Shown piece by piece: positions 56,490 to 64,000 of a stretch of DNA of 64,000 nt. Position 1 is the first letter of the stretch; each line of letters starts with the position of its first letter. Under the pieces are notes generated by a model. The model saw nothing but the letters and a program-made list of their open reading frames with translations. It was not told the DNA's origin and did no database searches. Source of the stretch: Luteolibacter yonseiensis (GTDB lineage: Bacteria > Verrucomicrobiota > Verrucomicrobiia > Verrucomicrobiales > Akkermansiaceae); the NCBI RefSeq assembly GCF_016595465.1, contig NZ_JAENIK010000001.1:213312-277311 (forward strand). Direction: 5' to 3'. Both the position numbers and the translations under genes were made by a program.

Positions 56490-57491
56490 ATGAAAGTCAC
56501 CGTTTTCAGCACCAAGCCCTATGACGAACAGTTCCTGCGGAGGCACAACCAGGCTTCCAACCATGAGCTGGTCTTCATCGAAAACCGGCTCACTTCGGAA
56601 ACCGCGGCACTTGCGGAAGGGTCGCCTGCGATCTGTGCTTTCGTGAATGACGAGCTCAACGCGAGGACCCTTGCCAAGCTCGCGGCGGGCGGGACCCGGT
56701 TCGTCGCGCTGCGCTGCGCGGGTTTCAACAACGTGGACCTGGCGGCCGCGGAAGCACACTGCATCCAGGTCGCCCGTGTCCCAGCGTATTCACCCCACGC
56801 GGTGGCCGAGCATGCGGTGGCCCTGCTGCTCTGCCTGAACCGCCACGTCCACAAGGCGTACAACCGTGTGCGCGAGGGGAATTTCTCCATCGACGGCCTG
56901 ATGGGGGAGGACCTTCACGGCAAGACCGTGGGAGTCGTCGGCACGGGCACCATCGGAGCGATCTTCGCCGGCATCATGCGTGGATTCGGCTGCGAGGTGC
57001 TCGCCTACGACGTGGTGGAGAATCCCGATTGCCTGAAGGCCGGGGTCCGCTACGTGAGCCAGGAAGAGCTGTTCTCCCGCTCGAACGTCATCAGCCTGCA
57101 CTGCCCCCTCATGCCGCAGACGCACCACCTCATCGACGGACACACGCTTGCCGGAATGCGCGACGGCGTCTTCATCATCAATACCAGCCGTGGCGCGCTC
57201 ATCGATACCGAGGCCGCCACCGCCGCCATCAAGAGCGGCCGCATCGGCGGACTGGCGCTCGATGTTTATGAGGAGGAGTCCGAGCTGTTTTTCGACGATC
57301 ATTCGGACCATGTCATCCAGGACGATGTCTTCATGCGTCTCACAACGTTTCCCAACGTCCTGATCACCGGCCACCAGGCGTTCTTCACCAACGAGGCGAT
57401 GACACACATTTCCATGACCACATTCTCGAACCTCGCCGACTTCGAGAATGGCCGGGACTGCCCGAACCTCGTGAAGGCGAAGGCGAACTGA
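56490..57491 (+). CDS. ldhA: D-lactate dehydrogenase family 2-hydroxyacid dehydrogenase
   Basis: 333 residues, the usual LdhA length. NAD-binding motif GVVGTGTIGAIFAG, catalytic Arg in FIINTSRGALIDT, Glu in YEEESELFF and His in ITGHQAFFT are all present. The YEEESELFFDDHS segment is characteristic of fermentative D-lactate dehydrogenases such as E. coli LdhA. It reduces pyruvate to D-lactate with NADH in the cytoplasm, or the reverse. It stands alone between a terminator and a convergent gene. Confidence 0.92.
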   Translation: MKVTVFSTKPYDEQFLRRHNQASNHELVFIENRLTSETAALAEGSPAICAFVNDELNARTLAKLAAGGTRFVALRCAGFNNVDLAAAEAHCIQVARVPAYSPHAVAEHAVALLLCLNRHVHKAYNRVREGNFSIDGLMGEDLHGKTVGVVGTGTIGAIFAGIMRGFGCEVLAYDVVENPDCLKAGVRYVSQEELFSRSNVISLHCPLMPQTHHLIDGHTLAGMRDGVFIINTSRGALIDTEAATAAIKSGRIGGLALDVYEEESELFFDDHSDHVIQDDVFMRLTTFPNVLITGHQAFFTNEAMTHISMTTFSNLADFENGRDCPNLVKAKAN

Positions 57492-57517
57492 GGGGGGCGC
57501 GTGGCGGCGGCTTCCCG

Positions 57518-58156
57518 TCAGAGCACCGTCGCGGTGACATCGATCACCTCCGCGCCTTCCTCGATCTCGATCTCCCGGCTGAAGGTGTCGATGGCGGTCT
57601 TGCCGACCTTGCGGGTATCCATCATCGAATAACCGCCGATGAGCACGGGGCCGACGATCGGGAGCCAGCGCGAAAGCGATTTGCCCACGGCCTTCTGGGT
57701 GACGTGGATGCCGATCTTCCGCAGGGTCTGCTGGATGATCCGCAGGCTGCCGCGCCTGATGATGACCCGCTCGCCGACGCGGGCGACCACGTCGCGCAGG
57801 AGCATCGCGGCACCGTGGCGGAACAGGCAGTAAACCATCATCTGCCGGTTGAGCAGGGAGGTTTTCCCGTAACAGGCGGCGATGTCGGCCACCATCTGCT
57901 GCTGGATCTGCCATACCTTGAGCAGATCGGGAATCACGGTGAGCATCCCCATGGGCCCGGGGGGGACGGCCAGGGTGGCCGAGAGCGCCCCGGCCATCAG
58001 CCCGGCGGTGCGGACGATCTCCGCCGCCCGTTTCCCCGGATTCGTGCTGACCGGTTCGTTCGAGGTGGGGATCTGCAGGGCCAGGTTTTCCAGGACCCGG
58101 AGAAAGGGGTTTTCTGCGGGCGGTGCGAGTTCCGCGCCCCGGTCGTCGGATTCCAT
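57518..58156 (-). CDS. EcsC family protein
   Basis: 212 residues. The signature PPGPMGMLTVIPDLLKVWQIQQ followed in pieces by MVADIAACYGK is the hallmark of the EcsC family; GxPGPxG leads into a membrane-associated helix. A second hydrophobic Gly-rich stretch (LPIVGPVLIGGYSMMDTRKVG) lies near the C-terminus. EcsC proteins were named from an ABC transporter operon of Bacillus; the molecular role is unknown. It is divergent from the PLD gene and convergent with ldhA. Confidence 0.83.
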   Translation of the reverse strand: MESDDRGAELAPPAENPFLRVLENLALQIPTSNEPVSTNPGKRAAEIVRTAGLMAGALSATLAVPPGPMGMLTVIPDLLKVWQIQQQMVADIAACYGKTSLLNRQMMVYCLFRHGAAMLLRDVVARVGERVIIRRGSLRIIQQTLRKIGIHVTQKAVGKSLSRWLPIVGPVLIGGYSMMDTRKVGKTAIDTFSREIEIEEGAEVIDVTATVL

Positions 58157-58265
58157 TCCATTTCCATGGAACAGGGATGCCGCGGGTTCAACAGGATTTG
58201 TCGCAAGATGGAGAAAGTTCTGTGGACGCGGTCACAAGCTGGGTGAAGATAACGGGTCACTCTCC

Positions 58266-59540
58266 ATGAAAAATCATCACTCGAAGCTGCTGACCATCGG
58301 CGTGACGGCAGCCGCCACCACCGTGGCCACCCTGCTTGTGAACAATCTCGTTTCCGGGGAGAAAAAAATCCGCAGGAAGATTCCCCGGCGGTATGGCATT
58401 TCGGATTCGCAGTTCGAGCGGTCCATGAGCCAGCTGATGGGACCTCCGATCCTGGATGGAAACCGGGTCACGCCGTTGCATAACGGCGTGGAGATTTTCC
58501 CCGCGATGCTGGCCGGGATCGCCTCCGCCACCACCACGATCACGTTCGAAACGTATATCTTCACCGCGGGAGAGGTGGTGAACCAGTTCGTGGAGGCCCT
58601 CTCCGCCAGGGCGCGGGAGGGGGTGAGGGTGCACGTCCTGCTGGACGGCATCGGCTGCGATTGCGTGGAGGGCGCACCCCTCCGGAAGATGCGCGAGGCG
58701 GGCGTGGAGGTGGAGGTCTATCACCTGAAGAACCTGGGACGCTTCAACCAGCGCACGCACCGCAAGCTGCTGGTGATCGATGGAAAACTGGGTTTCACCG
58801 GAGGGGTGGGCATCGCGGACGAATGGCTTGGAAACGCGGATGCTCCGGAGCACTGGCGCGACACGCACTACCGCGTGGAGGGACCGGTGGTGGCGCAGCT
58901 CCAGGCGGCCTTCATGGACAACTGGATGAAAACCCACGCCACCGTCCTGCATGGGAACGCCTACTTTCCCGCCATCGAAAGCGTGGGGCCGCGCCGTTGC
59001 CAGATGTTCAAGAGCTCGCCGATGGAAGGCAGCGAGAGCGCGAGGCTGATGTATCTGCTCTCCATCACCGCCGCGGAGAAATGTCTGCGGGTGGGCAACG
59101 CCTATTTCGTTCCGGACGACCTTGTCACCGAGGCGCTGATCGCAGCCGTGACGCGTGGCGTGACAGTGGAGGTGCTGGTGCCCGGCGCGCACCTGGACTC
59201 GAAACTCGTCCGCAGGGCCTCGCGCCACCGCTGGGGGCGTCTGCTGGAAAACGGGGTGCGGATTTTCGAATATCAACCGACGATGTACCACTGCAAGACG
59301 ATGATCATCGACGACCTGTGGGTCTCGGTGGGATCGGCGAATTTCGACAACCGCTCGTTCCGGCTGAATGACGAGGCGAACCTGAACGTGTTTGGTGAGG
59401 ACTTCGCGCGTGCCGAGAGCGAGGTGTTCCGCAGGGATCTGGAGAATGCCCGCGAGGTGACCTTCGAGGAATGGAAACGAAGACCCCTGTTGGAAAAAGT
59501 GAGCGACGCCACGGTGGCGCTGCTGCGTTCGCAGGTGTGA
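58266..59540 (+). CDS. Phospholipase D family protein, cardiolipin synthase-like
   Basis: 424 residues from the ATG at 58266, with an N-terminal membrane helix (about 8-26). Two HKD motifs: HRKLLVIDGKLGFTGG (His165) and HCKTMIIDDLWVSVGSANFD (His342), the second followed by NRSFRLNDEANL as in ClsA/ClsB. It would join two phosphatidylglycerols to cardiolipin, or act on another lipid. The length is between ClsB and ClsA. An alpha/beta hydrolase gene follows after nine bases. Confidence 0.88.
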   Translation: MKNHHSKLLTIGVTAAATTVATLLVNNLVSGEKKIRRKIPRRYGISDSQFERSMSQLMGPPILDGNRVTPLHNGVEIFPAMLAGIASATTTITFETYIFTAGEVVNQFVEALSARAREGVRVHVLLDGIGCDCVEGAPLRKMREAGVEVEVYHLKNLGRFNQRTHRKLLVIDGKLGFTGGVGIADEWLGNADAPEHWRDTHYRVEGPVVAQLQAAFMDNWMKTHATVLHGNAYFPAIESVGPRRCQMFKSSPMEGSESARLMYLLSITAAEKCLRVGNAYFVPDDLVTEALIAAVTRGVTVEVLVPGAHLDSKLVRRASRHRWGRLLENGVRIFEYQPTMYHCKTMIIDDLWVSVGSANFDNRSFRLNDEANLNVFGEDFARAESEVFRRDLENAREVTFEEWKRRPLLEKVSDATVALLRSQV

Positions 59541-59549
59541 CCTACCGGC

Positions 59550-60317
59550 ATGCGTTCCGTGAATTCTCCAGCCATCCGTATCCGGCGCACCCGTGCCTCG
59601 GGTTTGGAAATGCATGCCCTGTTCATGGGAGAATCTCCGGATGCGGCGATCCCCACCTATGTTCTCGTCCACGGGCTGGGGATGTCCGGCCGCTACATGA
59701 TGCCGACCGCCGAACTGCTGGCCGCCCACGGACGGGTGGTGGTGCCGGACCTGCCGGGCTTCGGGGGGAGTGAAAAGCCCTCCCGCGCGCTCACCATTCC
59801 CGAACTGGCGGACGGGCTGGCCGCCTGGATGGCGGCGCACGATCTGCCTCCATCCGTCCTCATCGGGAATTCCCTCGGCGCGCAGGTCATTGCGGATCTG
59901 GCCGTGCGCCATCCGCATTTCGTCGAACGTGCGGTGTTGGTGGCTCCCACGGTGGACCCTGGGGCACGGCGTGTTTCCACCCAAACCCTTCGCTTGCTGG
60001 CCGATGCCCTCCGCGAACCGCTGCGGTTGTATCCCATCGCGCTGGGGGACTATTTCCGCGCGGGCTTCCGCCGTTCCTGGCGGACCCTGCGTCACGCGTT
60101 GGTCGATCCCATCGTGGAAAAACTGCCTTCTGTGGCGTGTCCGGTGCTCATCGTGCGGGGCGGGCGGGATCCCATCGTGCCGCAGGGATGGGTGGAGCAG
60201 GCCGCCGGACTGATCCCGGATGTCCGGCTGGTCACGTTTCCCGAGGCGGCCCATGCGGTGAATTTCAACTCGCCGGGGCGGCTGGTGGAGGAGATCCTCC
60301 GGTTCCAGGGCCGCTGA
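59550..60317 (+). CDS. Alpha/beta fold hydrolase
   Basis: 255 residues. VLVHGLGMSG is the oxyanion loop, GNSLGAQV the nucleophile elbow (Ser in NSLG), RGGRDPIVP supplies the Asp and AAHAVNFNSP the His. It resembles the MhpC-type hydrolases. Nine bases separate it from the PLD gene, so they share a transcript; it might act on a lipid product, but that is only inferred from position. No signal peptide is evident. Confidence 0.85.
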   Translation: MRSVNSPAIRIRRTRASGLEMHALFMGESPDAAIPTYVLVHGLGMSGRYMMPTAELLAAHGRVVVPDLPGFGGSEKPSRALTIPELADGLAAWMAAHDLPPSVLIGNSLGAQVIADLAVRHPHFVERAVLVAPTVDPGARRVSTQTLRLLADALREPLRLYPIALGDYFRAGFRRSWRTLRHALVDPIVEKLPSVACPVLIVRGGRDPIVPQGWVEQAAGLIPDVRLVTFPEAAHAVNFNSPGRLVEEILRFQGR

Positions 60318-60389
60318 TTTCGCCCAAAACCCGTTCTCGACAGGGGCGTTTCTCCCGCATATTTTTCCCGCTCTTTCACCAACACATCC

Positions 60390-61271
60390 ATGATTCGCAA
60401 ACTCATCCCCGGCGCTCTCGCCATCGGTCTCATCGCCTCCGCGTCCGCCCAGCCAGATGCCGCCGCCAAAACAGAGGCAGCGCCAAAGACAGAAGCCGCA
60501 ACGCCTGCCGTTGAAGTGCCGGCCAAGCCGAAGCTTGATCCCGCCGTCATCAAGTCGGACTCCTCGTACGCCCTTGGTTTCCGCACCGGTGGAGGATTCG
60601 TCCAGCAGTTCGGCAGATTCGGCGTTGGTGCCGATGATCTGGACATGGAAACCTTCATCAAGGGCTTCAGCGCCGCCATCAAGGGTGGCAAGCCCGAGCT
60701 TGAGGAAGCCCGCCTCCAGGCCGCCATGGAAGCCCTCGGCGAACTGCTGCAAGGCCGTGAAAAGGACCTCGCCGCCAAGAACCTCGAGGCTGGCAAGAAA
60801 TTCCTCGCGGAAAATGGCAAGCGCAAGGAAGTCACCACCACCAAGAGCGGCCTCCAATACGAGGTGCTCGCCAAGGGCGGTGAGGAAAAATACGTCGCAC
60901 CCAAGGAAGGCGCCGAGGACAACAAGCAGTTCCTCGTCAACTACAAGGGCACGCTCATCGACGGCCGCCAGTTCGACGCCTCCCCGGAAGGCCAGCCTGT
61001 GCCGATGACCCTCCAGGTCGTCCCCGGCTTCAAGGAAGCCCTCACCACCATGCCCGTCGGAGCCAAGTGGAAGCTCTTCCTTCCTAGCGAACTCGCCTAC
61101 GGCGAAGAGCGCCGCAGCGCCGAGATCGCTCCTAACAGCACCCTCATTTTCGAACTCGAGCTCGTGAAGATCGAGGACGCGCCCGCCCCACAAGGCATGC
61201 CGTTCCAAATGCCAGGTGCTCCAGGCGGCGCTCCTCAAGGCGCCCCCGAAGGTGCCCCCGAAGGCGAATAA
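60390..61271 (+). CDS. Periplasmic FKBP-type peptidyl-prolyl cis-trans isomerase (Mip/FkpA-like)
   Basis: 293 residues. Signal peptide (to about SASAQ), an Ala/Lys/Glu-rich linker, an N-terminal dimerisation domain (SYALGFRTGGGFVQQFGRFG, about 57-145) and an FKBP domain (about 150-265; FLVNYKGTLIDGRQFDAS, VVPGFKEAL, FLPSELAYGE). The C-terminal tail is a Gly/Ala/Pro/Glu repeat. It assists folding of exported proteins. A strong terminator follows. Confidence 0.93.
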   Translation: MIRKLIPGALAIGLIASASAQPDAAAKTEAAPKTEAATPAVEVPAKPKLDPAVIKSDSSYALGFRTGGGFVQQFGRFGVGADDLDMETFIKGFSAAIKGGKPELEEARLQAAMEALGELLQGREKDLAAKNLEAGKKFLAENGKRKEVTTTKSGLQYEVLAKGGEEKYVAPKEGAEDNKQFLVNYKGTLIDGRQFDASPEGQPVPMTLQVVPGFKEALTTMPVGAKWKLFLPSELAYGEERRSAEIAPNSTLIFELELVKIEDAPAPQGMPFQMPGAPGGAPQGAPEGAPEGE

Positions 61272-61291
61272 TCCGCCATCCCCACTTCAAG

Positions 61292-61320
61292 GGCCGCCGG
61301 GTGACCGGCGGCCTTTTTTT
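61292..61320 (+). terminator. Strong intrinsic terminator after the FKBP gene
   Basis: GGCCGCCGG (61292-61300), loop GTGA, CCGGCGGCC (61305-61313), then seven Ts. Perfect nine-base-pair GC stem. Confidence 0.92.
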
Positions 61321-61505
61321 GTCTGGTTCTTCCATCGGGTGGCGCTTCAGAGCATGTGGACTTTTCCTGCCGGGGGAGTCGGTCATCTTTAGCGAGGAGC
61401 ATCGGTCATCGTTCTCCCCGGGAATCTCGATCCACTCCGGCAGTCATCTGGAAACCGAAAAATCAGTCATTCCCACTGCGGAGGCTCCCTATCTTCATCC
61501 CGGAG

Positions 61506-61593
61506 GGATCTCGGAAATTAGCCACGGGTGAAGGAGCGCCAGCGACGGAACCCGGGGTGAGAGATCCCCACAAACCCGCACCCCGGAGGGGTG
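61506..61593. repeat. Nested inverted-repeat intergenic element
   Basis: GGATCTC (61506) pairs with GAGATCC (61561-61567), with an inner CGGGT/ACCCG stem, followed by a CACCCC/GGGGTG hairpin (61579-61593). It lies in the gap between the FKBP terminator and the MFS gene. The look is that of dispersed palindromic elements in Verrucomicrobiota and Planctomycetota, from memory. The stretch 61321-61505 holds nothing else I recognise. Confidence 0.5.
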
Positions 61594-61624
61594 CCGGAAC
61601 CGTCGCATATTTCCAAACGCAAAA

Positions 61625-62818
61625 TTACACCGCATGGCGCACCAGCCCCTTGCGCGTCCCCAACCACCAACACACCACGCTCAACGTCCAACCGGCCGCC
61701 ACGCTCACCGCCAGCTTGCGGATGTCCCCAAGCACGAACGGTGCGACAACGGCGGACATCAGTGCGAACAAAAGCATCTGCACGAACCCTTGCAACGATG
61801 CCGCCAATCCCCGCGCCTCCGGGAAAAGATCCATCGTCCGCAACGTCATCGCCGGTGACCCGAGGGCGAGGCCGAACATGTAAACCATGCCCGGCAGCAC
61901 CGCCCACGGGATAGAGGGAGTGAGGAGATGGGCGTAAAGGAGATTCACCACCATCGCCGCCGCCATCACTCCGTAGGCGATCCAGATCAGCCGCGTCGGC
62001 GGGAATTTCATCGCCAGCCGGGCGGACAACGCCGATCCGGCGGACATGCCGACAATGATCGGGATGAACAACCACGCGAACGCCGTTTCCGGCAGGTGAA
62101 GCACGTGCATCACGAAATCCGACCCCGTGCTGATGTAGAGCGAGAACCCCGCGAACCCGAGGCCGATGCCCAGCGATTGCAGCAGGAAATCCCCATGACA
62201 CGCCACCCGCACATAGCTGCGGATCATCGATCCCAGGTGCAGCGGCGCCCGATCCTCCACCGCCAGGCTCTCCGGCAGCAGCTTCCACGCGGCGATGCCC
62301 ATCGCCAGGCTGGCCAGCGCGAGGAAGGCGAACACCGCCCGCCAGCCATACCACACCTGAAGCCAGCCGCCGACCACCGGAGCCACCGCCGGCGCGAGGC
62401 TGAAAACCATCGTCACATAGGACATCACCTTCTGCCCCATCTGGCCGGGGAAGAGATCCCGGATGACGGCCCTGCCCACCACCGATCCCGCACCCGCCGA
62501 AAGTCCCTGGAGAGCCCGGAAGCCCAGCAGCCAATGGAACGAGGGCGCGCACATCGCCCCCACGGACCCCGCCACATAGCCGGCCACCGCCCAAAGGATC
62601 ACCCGCCGCCGGCCGAACGTGTCCGACAGCGTGCCGTAGAACAACATCATGAACGCGAACGTGAAAAGATACACGCTCAGCGTCTGCTGCACATGTTCCC
62701 GATCCACCCCCAGGCTCCGCCCGATGTCGCCGAACGACGGCAGATAGGCATCGATCGAAAACGCCCCGAGCATCGACAGCCCGCTCAAGATCCAAACCAA
62801 CGCCCACTGCTTCTTCAT
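61625..62818 (-). CDS. Bcr/CflA family multidrug efflux MFS transporter
   Basis: 397 residues from the ATG at 62818 (MKKQWALVW). Twelve membrane helices. The DHA1 signature SDTFGRRRVIL after helix 2, the first-helix DAYLPSFGDI, and FRALQGLSAGAGSVVGRAVIRD in pieces are typical of the Bcr/CflA group, which exports drugs by proton antiport. The frame extends far upstream through the repeat array, but that part is not protein-like. Specific substrates are unknown. Confidence 0.9.
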   Translation of the reverse strand: MKKQWALVWILSGLSMLGAFSIDAYLPSFGDIGRSLGVDREHVQQTLSVYLFTFAFMMLFYGTLSDTFGRRRVILWAVAGYVAGSVGAMCAPSFHWLLGFRALQGLSAGAGSVVGRAVIRDLFPGQMGQKVMSYVTMVFSLAPAVAPVVGGWLQVWYGWRAVFAFLALASLAMGIAAWKLLPESLAVEDRAPLHLGSMIRSYVRVACHGDFLLQSLGIGLGFAGFSLYISTGSDFVMHVLHLPETAFAWLFIPIIVGMSAGSALSARLAMKFPPTRLIWIAYGVMAAAMVVNLLYAHLLTPSIPWAVLPGMVYMFGLALGSPAMTLRTMDLFPEARGLAASLQGFVQMLLFALMSAVVAPFVLGDIRKLAVSVAAGWTLSVVCWWLGTRKGLVRHAV

Positions 62819-62896
62819 CCCGGCCGGGAGGGTAGGGGGCGGGGGAGGAAAAGCAATGGCGGTTCGCGGTATGCCCGGTTTCCGTGTCAGCCCAAT

Positions 62897-63007
62897 CAAG
62901 GAGCGGCGGACTCCGATCCGCCAAGCCCATGAGCGGCCAATGTATAGCGGAAACCGCCCGCCATTGTCCCCGCATGGGCAGGGCGATTCGGAGATCGCCC
63001 CTCCTTG
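62897..63007. repeat. Palindromic element array, unit 1
   Basis: 111 bases with imperfect inverted ends (CAAGGAGCGGCGGACTCCGA at the left, a partly complementary right end finishing CCTCCTTG). The left arm is the same as in the element at 38224. It is followed by a 16-base spacer that recurs before unit 3. Confidence 0.8.
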
Positions 63008-63023
63008 CCGTCGTCCCCAGCCC

Positions 63024-63135
63024 CAAGGAGCGGCGGACTCCGATCCGCCAAGCCCATGAGCGGCCAATGTACAGCGGAAACCGCCCCCCATTGTCCCCGC
63101 ATGGACAGGGGCGATTCAGAGATCGCCCCTCCTTG
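63024..63135. repeat. Palindromic element array, unit 2
   Basis: 112 bases, nearly identical to unit 1, starting 127 bases after it. The small differences lie mainly in the middle. Confidence 0.8.
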
Positions 63136-63151
63136 CCGTCGTCCCCAGCCC

Positions 63152-63263
63152 CAAGGAGCGGCGGACTCCGATCCGCCAAGCCCATGAGCCGCCAATGTAC
63201 AGCGGAAACCGCCCGCCATTGTCCTCCCATGGACAGGGGCGATTCGGAGATCGCCGCTCCTTG
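63152..63263. repeat. Palindromic element array, unit 3
   Basis: 112 bases, starting 128 bases after unit 2. Its right end (CGCCGCTCCTTG) is closer to the perfect palindrome at 38224 than those of units 1 and 2. The array fills most of the gap between the MFS and yceH genes. Confidence 0.8.
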
Positions 63264-63325
63264 TTCCACCTCCTTTCTTTCTGATGGAGCGCCGCGTCAC
63301 TCCACGTTTATTCTCCCGCAAGACC

Positions 63326-63976
63326 ATGCAGCACTTCCCCGAAATCCAGCTCACCTTTCAAGAAGCCCGTGTCCTGGGCTGCTTGTTGGAAAAAGAAATC
63401 CTCACACCCGGCAGCTACCCGCTCACCCACAATTCCCTTCTGCTCGCCTGCAACCAGACCTCCAGCCGGGATCCCATCACGCACTTCACCGGTGAGGAGG
63501 TTTCGGAAGCCCTGCGCGGACTCTCGGAGAAATACCTGGTCGAAAAGATCCTCGGCGGCCGCGCGCCGAAATACGAACACAGCCTCCCGGACGTGCTGAG
63601 CCTGCAACCGGCCGAGCGAGCCGTCCTGACGGTCCTGCTGCTGCGCGGCACCCAGAGCGCCGGCGAGATCCGCCAGCGCACCGACCGCCTGCACAACTTC
63701 TCCTCACTTGAGGAAGTGGAGGAAACGCTCTCGTGGTTCATCGAATACCCGCACGGCCCGCTCGTCCGGCGCATCCCCGTCGGCGAAGGCCGCCGCGTCG
63801 AAAGCTTCGCCCACCTCCTGTCATCCGGCGTGACGGACAGCCCGCCCGTCACCGCAGCCGCCCTTCCCGCAGCAGCCGAAAGCCCGCAGGAAAACGACTG
63901 GCGCGCCGAAATGGAGGCGCGGATCGAAAAACTCGAATACGAGATCGCCGTGCTCAAAGCCCGCCAGATGCCGTAG
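63326..63976 (+). CDS. yceH: YceH family (DUF480/UPF0502) protein
   Basis: 216 residues from the ATG at 63326 (MQHFPEIQL). Two winged-helix domains: EARVLGCLLEKEILTPGSYP with NSLLLACNQTSSRDP is the family signature, and ERAVLTVLLLRGTQSAGEIRQRT begins the second. A C-terminal coiled coil (EARIEKLEYEIAVLKARQ) ends it. The function is unknown, possibly DNA binding. The frame runs upstream to 63284, but the ATG at 63326 fits the family start. Confidence 0.92.
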   Translation: MQHFPEIQLTFQEARVLGCLLEKEILTPGSYPLTHNSLLLACNQTSSRDPITHFTGEEVSEALRGLSEKYLVEKILGGRAPKYEHSLPDVLSLQPAERAVLTVLLLRGTQSAGEIRQRTDRLHNFSSLEEVEETLSWFIEYPHGPLVRRIPVGEGRRVESFAHLLSSGVTDSPPVTAAALPAAAESPQENDWRAEMEARIEKLEYEIAVLKARQMP

Positions 63977-64000
63977 GGGAGTAATCGAAACGCGGAGTTG

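Noticed and set aside
58257..61238. Very long open frame on the minus strand (over 990 codons)
   Set aside because: It runs antisense through three plus-strand genes with clear family motifs (PLD, alpha/beta hydrolase, FKBP). Its own product is low-complexity His/Arg/Gly-rich, as expected of a GC-rich shadow frame.
61625..63091. Longer MFS protein starting within the repeat array
   Set aside because: The extra N-terminus is the translated palindromic array; the ATG at 62818 begins right at the first membrane helix.
62897..63263. CRISPR-like repeat/spacer array
   Set aside because: Repeats are about 111 bases, the spacers are the same sequence, and no cas gene is near; it is a tandem duplication of a palindromic element.

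Overview
The window is high-GC bacterial DNA that reads as Verrucomicrobiota, probably Verrucomicrobiae of the Luteolibacter/Haloferula type. This is inferred from family content: DUF1080 and GH28 secreted proteins, an orphan GH95 N-terminal-like protein, EboE, a DUF2339 membrane protein, long DPxxA-type repeat proteins, kinase-like/TPR proteins with a degenerate catalytic loop, and dispersed palindromic intergenic elements. No rRNA, tRNA, CRISPR array, complete IS or prophage was seen.

Layout. 1-5.5 kb: end of a membrane-anchored pseudokinase/TPR protein, a convergent UbiA-SufE-TerC operon, and a lipoate-ligase-like protein. 5.5-12.5 kb: a signalling island with a sigma54-type promoter and a candidate small RNA ending in an intrinsic terminator, then a 1653-residue hybrid histidine kinase and an NtrC-type activator. 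12.5-19.9 kb: assimilatory nitrate reductase, DUF58 protein, two tandem structured elements, RecQ, a peptidoglycan amidase and a YkgJ-type protein. 20-28.3 kb: a membrane-anchored helical protein, the MprF/AcvB-VirJ lipid pair and a DUF2339 protein. 28.4-32.4 kb: a four-gene operon of a BlaI repressor, a BlaR1-like protease receptor, a secreted protein carrying the same extracytoplasmic domain as the receptor, and an S41 peptidase. 32.4-43.3 kb: mostly minus-strand peptidases, hydrolases, isomerases, EboE and a PpiD-like foldase. 43.3-46.5 kb: a symporter-like membrane domain fused to a hot-dog thioesterase, followed by a protein with both signature motifs of diadenylate cyclases. 46.5-64 kb: VOC protein, GH28, DUF1080, a phospholipid-methyltransferase-like enzyme, a FixL/FixJ-type pair, a split DR2241/CbiX pair, LMW phosphatase, repeat protein, D-lactate dehydrogenase family, EcsC, cardiolipin-synthase-like PLD with an alpha/beta hydrolase, FKBP isomerase, Bcr/CflA transporter, a palindromic-element array and YceH.

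Three loci deserve most attention. The BlaI/BlaR-like operon pairs a receptor with a secreted paralogue of its own sensor domain. The locus at 43.3-46.5 kb links a transporter-thioesterase fusion with a diadenylate-cyclase-like protein. The 5.6 kb intergenic region looks like a sigma54-driven small RNA beside a hybrid kinase/NtrC pair. Membrane lipid modification is a recurring theme (MprF, AcvB/VirJ, PmtA-like methyltransferase, PLD-type synthase). All function calls come from reading motifs and families by eye; no database search was run.
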